Of a stretch of 64,000 bases of DNA, positions 61,616-64,000 are shown one piece after another. The notes under the pieces are model-generated. The model did not search any database, was not told the DNA's origin, and saw nothing but the letters and a program-made list of their open reading frames with translations. Source of the stretch: Rehmannia glutinosa (Eukaryota; Streptophyta; Magnoliopsida; Lamiales; Orobanchaceae). Location of the stretch: positions 62,001-126,000 of the forward strand of contig JABTTQ020001498.1 of the NCBI GenBank assembly GCA_016081115.2, in the 5' to 3' direction. The stretch's first letter is position 1; the number at the start of each line of letters is the position of its first letter. The position numbers and the translations under genes were made by a program.

Positions 61616-61714
61616 TTGTGATCACAAGGGCATGTTGTGAGGTGTCACAACACCCCGCAATCCTCTGGTCCAAATTGGATATTCGGCCCTTGACCGACTG
61701 TTCCACCTTCTTGC

Positions 61715-63205
61715 TCAATCTGCACCCGATCCGGTCTTTGCCGCTCTCACATAATTTTTCCGAGCTCGCCTCGAATCTCCTTCCGCCGGCCCTCCAACAA
61801 TCATCTGAATGACCTCACGCCGAGGTGGGGGCGGAGGTGGAGGTAGTTCCTCCCTCTCCCCCCTACGCTCCGGCTCCCGCCGAGGTTGATGATATCCTCG
61901 GTTATCCCTCTTATACTCCCCTTTTTTCTCCTTTTTGTCAATGTACACAAATTCCCTGAGGTGACCTGCTTGAATGAGCCGTTCGATCTCATCCTCGGTG
62001 TGTGCACCGATCGTTGTGTGCCCATACTCATTGTGAAATCTACAAAACTCCTTACATTTCGCTTTATTTGGTGCCTCTGCGTGCGCTTTGGCCATCTCAA
62101 GTCGGGATGCCTCTCAATAGCTACAAGCACTTCGCCCGAGGAACAACCAAAGGCGTATACTTCTCAAACCTCGGCCTTCCCCCATCGCCTCGGACTCGGC
62201 TTCTTCCGAGGTACTTTGTCTTCCGATCTTCCCTCCTATCTCTTCTCTTCTCTCCTTCCTCTCTTTTCATTTTTCTCGCCTCTTCCAAGTTTATATATTT
62301 TTCCGCCCGAGCTAATGACTCGTCGAATGTCTTAGCGAGGCTCTATCACAAATGATTCAAAGAACTCCCCATCCCTCGGGCCCCGAGCTAGGGCATTAGC
62401 GAATTTCGGACTAGCCGACGGCACCTCCAACTTTTTGCCATTTGTAAACCTCTCGGATATAGCTCAAGTCCTTCCCCTTCTCTCGCTTGATACTAAACAG
62501 GTCGGGCGCGCTTTTGGTACTTACGGCAACTCGTAAACTGATTAAGGAAAGCCGAGTGAAGTCATCAAAATTCGAATGGAGCAGGGCAAGCCTGGCTAAA
62601 CCATCTTTGAGCCGATTTCGTCAAGGTGGTAGGAAAAACTCTACACATCACGCCGTCGTGAATGCGTGCGAAGAGAGCCGCATTCTCAAACGGCAAAGAT
62701 GATCCACGGATCGTGTGGTACCATCATATTCGAAGCTCGAGCTCGGTATGAGGCGGAAGCTCGTCTGCGCCATCACCTCTTCCGAGAAGGGTGTCCTCGC
62801 CTCACCCGAATCGCCGCCGCTCCCGGTACTCGACCACCCTCCGACGAATATCTCGCACTCACGATGAAGGTCATCCATCCGTTCGACCAATCTTGGTCGT
62901 CGATGAGACACATGCTCCGCCTTGATGAATGTACTTCCTCCGCCATAGTCGGCCGCCGACCTCTTTCTCCCCTCCCGGAGGGACCACGGGAGGGGGACCA
63001 CCGGAGGAGGAGGGACCACCGAAGGGGGACCACCGGTGGAGCCTGGTGGTGGAAGCATCTCCCTCAGCGTCTCTCCACCGTCCGCTCCACAGCTCACAGT
63101 GATGAATCCACCCAATTGTTCAAAGAACATTGGACTCAAATCTATACTCCCCGGACATAGGCGTCGTCCATCCGCCCGTCCTCTCGCACTCCGCGCCTCC
63201 GCCAT
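61715..63205 (-). pseudogene. Tat-type gag, decayed
   Basis: 62648-63205 holds a Pro/Arg-rich N-terminus and the gag entry SSSFEYDGTTRSVDHL. 61715-62095 holds the zinc-knuckle-like CRFHNEYGHTTIGAHT (second Cys lost), then IERLIQAGHLREFV, the RRDNRGY-type basic stretch, a Pro run and MIVGGPAEGDSRRARKNYVR, the usual link to protease. Same gag type as 22574-23762. Confidence 0.75.
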
Positions 63206-63352
63206 TCACCGGGGTGGTGGGGCGAAGGTGGAACATCCTCTGCGTGACTACTACGGCGGAGTATCTCCCGGCGCACGGTTCAAATCATCTTCCAAACTTC
63301 TCCTAACCTCCTCCATAGCCAAAACTCGAATCTCACGTCTCGCTCAATGCTT

Positions 63353-63368
63353 CCCACGACGGGCGCCA
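63353..63368 (-). other. Primer binding site of the Tat-type element
   Basis: On minus, TGGCGCCCGTCGTGGG lies 2 bp after the 5' LTR end. It begins with the TGG needed to pair with a tRNA CCA end. The tRNA was not identified. Confidence 0.65.
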
Positions 63369-63370
63369 CT

Positions 63371-64000
63371 TGATTACTCCCAAAATTCACCTCTTCCCGC
63401 CGATCACCTTTCCTGCGAAACCACCACGAATCCTCGCACAAAGGGGGGGGAGGGGGCTCCAGCGCACCCTCTCCGATGCTTAAGTCGGTATTGGGATAAG
63501 GAAGCAAAGAGTAGAGAGAGAAAAAGCAAATGTAGTAAAAAATGGGATTAGGTTAGAATAAACCTGGGCTTGGGCCTTTTATACCTTAGCTCGAATTAGG
63601 GTTTCCGTAAAATCCGGGATTCCGTTACGATTTGGTGTCAGAGTCATCATTAGATTAGGATCGGATCTCATTAAAAACCCTAATTTTACGCCTGTAATAC
63701 CAGACCTCCGATCTCTTAGAACACTTCGGCTCTTTGTGTTGATACAAACTTTTAAATCTTACAAGGCATCTCCAGTCTTATACATCTCATAGGCCGAACC
63801 GACCTATTCTTCTGAAGTCATGCTCAACTTTAAGGCGTCCACAACAGGTCGGCTCAACACTGCTGACTATATACAGGTCGGCTCATCACAACAATTTGAA
63901 CTTGGGCCTTGACAGCCGGCCCAAGTAAATAAGCCTTTATGCCAATCTCCTGCTATAAGCCTCCACAGATCAGCCCATTATTTAACACAACAAACCATCC
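63371..64000 (-). repeat. 5' LTR of the Tat-type element, cut by window end
   Basis: Starts TGATTACTCCC on plus and matches 52978-53611 to the last base shown. TATA candidate CCTTTTATA at 63575-63583. Confidence 0.92.

Larger units (their letters stand above)
52978..64000 (-). mobile_element. Tat/Retand-type Ty3/gypsy LTR retrotransposon with antisense ORF, running past the window end
   Basis: LTRs TGATTACTCC...CTTATCA at 52978-53744 and 63371 onward (cut by the window end). gag, protease, RT, RNase H, an extra RNase H and integrase run on minus, followed by a tandem-repeat array and an antisense ORF on plus. That organisation is characteristic of Tat-lineage elements. Coding frames are broken by many small indels although the LTRs are very similar. 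Confidence 0.9.

Overview
The window is repeat-dense nuclear DNA from a flowering plant. Two host genes can be recognised: a complete alpha-COP (coatomer subunit alpha) gene on the minus strand (14771-20760) and the first four exons of an APETALA3/DEFICIENS-type B-class MADS-box gene on the plus strand (52058-52792). Introns, euAP3-type exon sizes, plant Ty1/copia and Ty3/gypsy lineages and plant hAT, MULE and PIF/Harbinger MITEs all point to a core eudicot, possibly an asterid. Nearly everything else is transposable-element DNA at several levels of decay.

Layout: 1-10446 is the 3' part of a decayed Sirevirus-like Ty1/copia element (gag/protease/integrase/RT/RNase H, a long 3' accessory ORF with its own promoter-like leader, two polypurine tracts, 3' LTR). 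10447 to about 11560 is the 3' end of a second copia element. 12839-13669 is a PIF/Harbinger MITE. 14771-20760 is alpha-COP, with a hAT MITE that has a perfect 8-bp target duplication in intron 1. Two tRNA-derived SINE-like units lie near 21220-21600. 21679 to about 39998 is an older Ty3/gypsy element with gag on plus and an accessory ORF on minus but no pol. It is split by a younger Athila-type element (26866-38299), which has two near-identical LTRs, a perfect 5-bp target duplication, a tRNA-Asp primer site, gag, protease, RT/RNase H/integrase and a third ORF, all on minus. 40000-51648 is gene-free and holds many non-autonomous DNA transposons: a long-TIR element with 21-bp palindromes, two related MULE-like elements with 9-bp duplications and arrays of an ATAC-TTTT word, three hAT-like elements, a SINE-like unit and a 339-bp tandem duplication. 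52978 to the window end is a Tat/Retand-type Ty3/gypsy element inserted in intron 4 of the MADS gene.

The most notable features are: (1) the Tat element carries, antisense to gag-pol, a gene-like unit with TATA box, ATG, candidate intron, coiled-coil ORF and AATAAA, next to about 14 copies of a 97-bp repeat in which every unit contains a 13-bp-arm hairpin; (2) the MADS-box gene is flanked by a MULE-like element about 400 bp upstream of its ATG and by the Tat element in intron 4, so its regulation or integrity may be affected; (3) two MULE-like elements share subterminal sequence and internal motif arrays; (4) the Athila LTR pair is nearly identical except for one GC-rich hairpin block.

All comparisons were made by eye; identities and copy counts are approximate.
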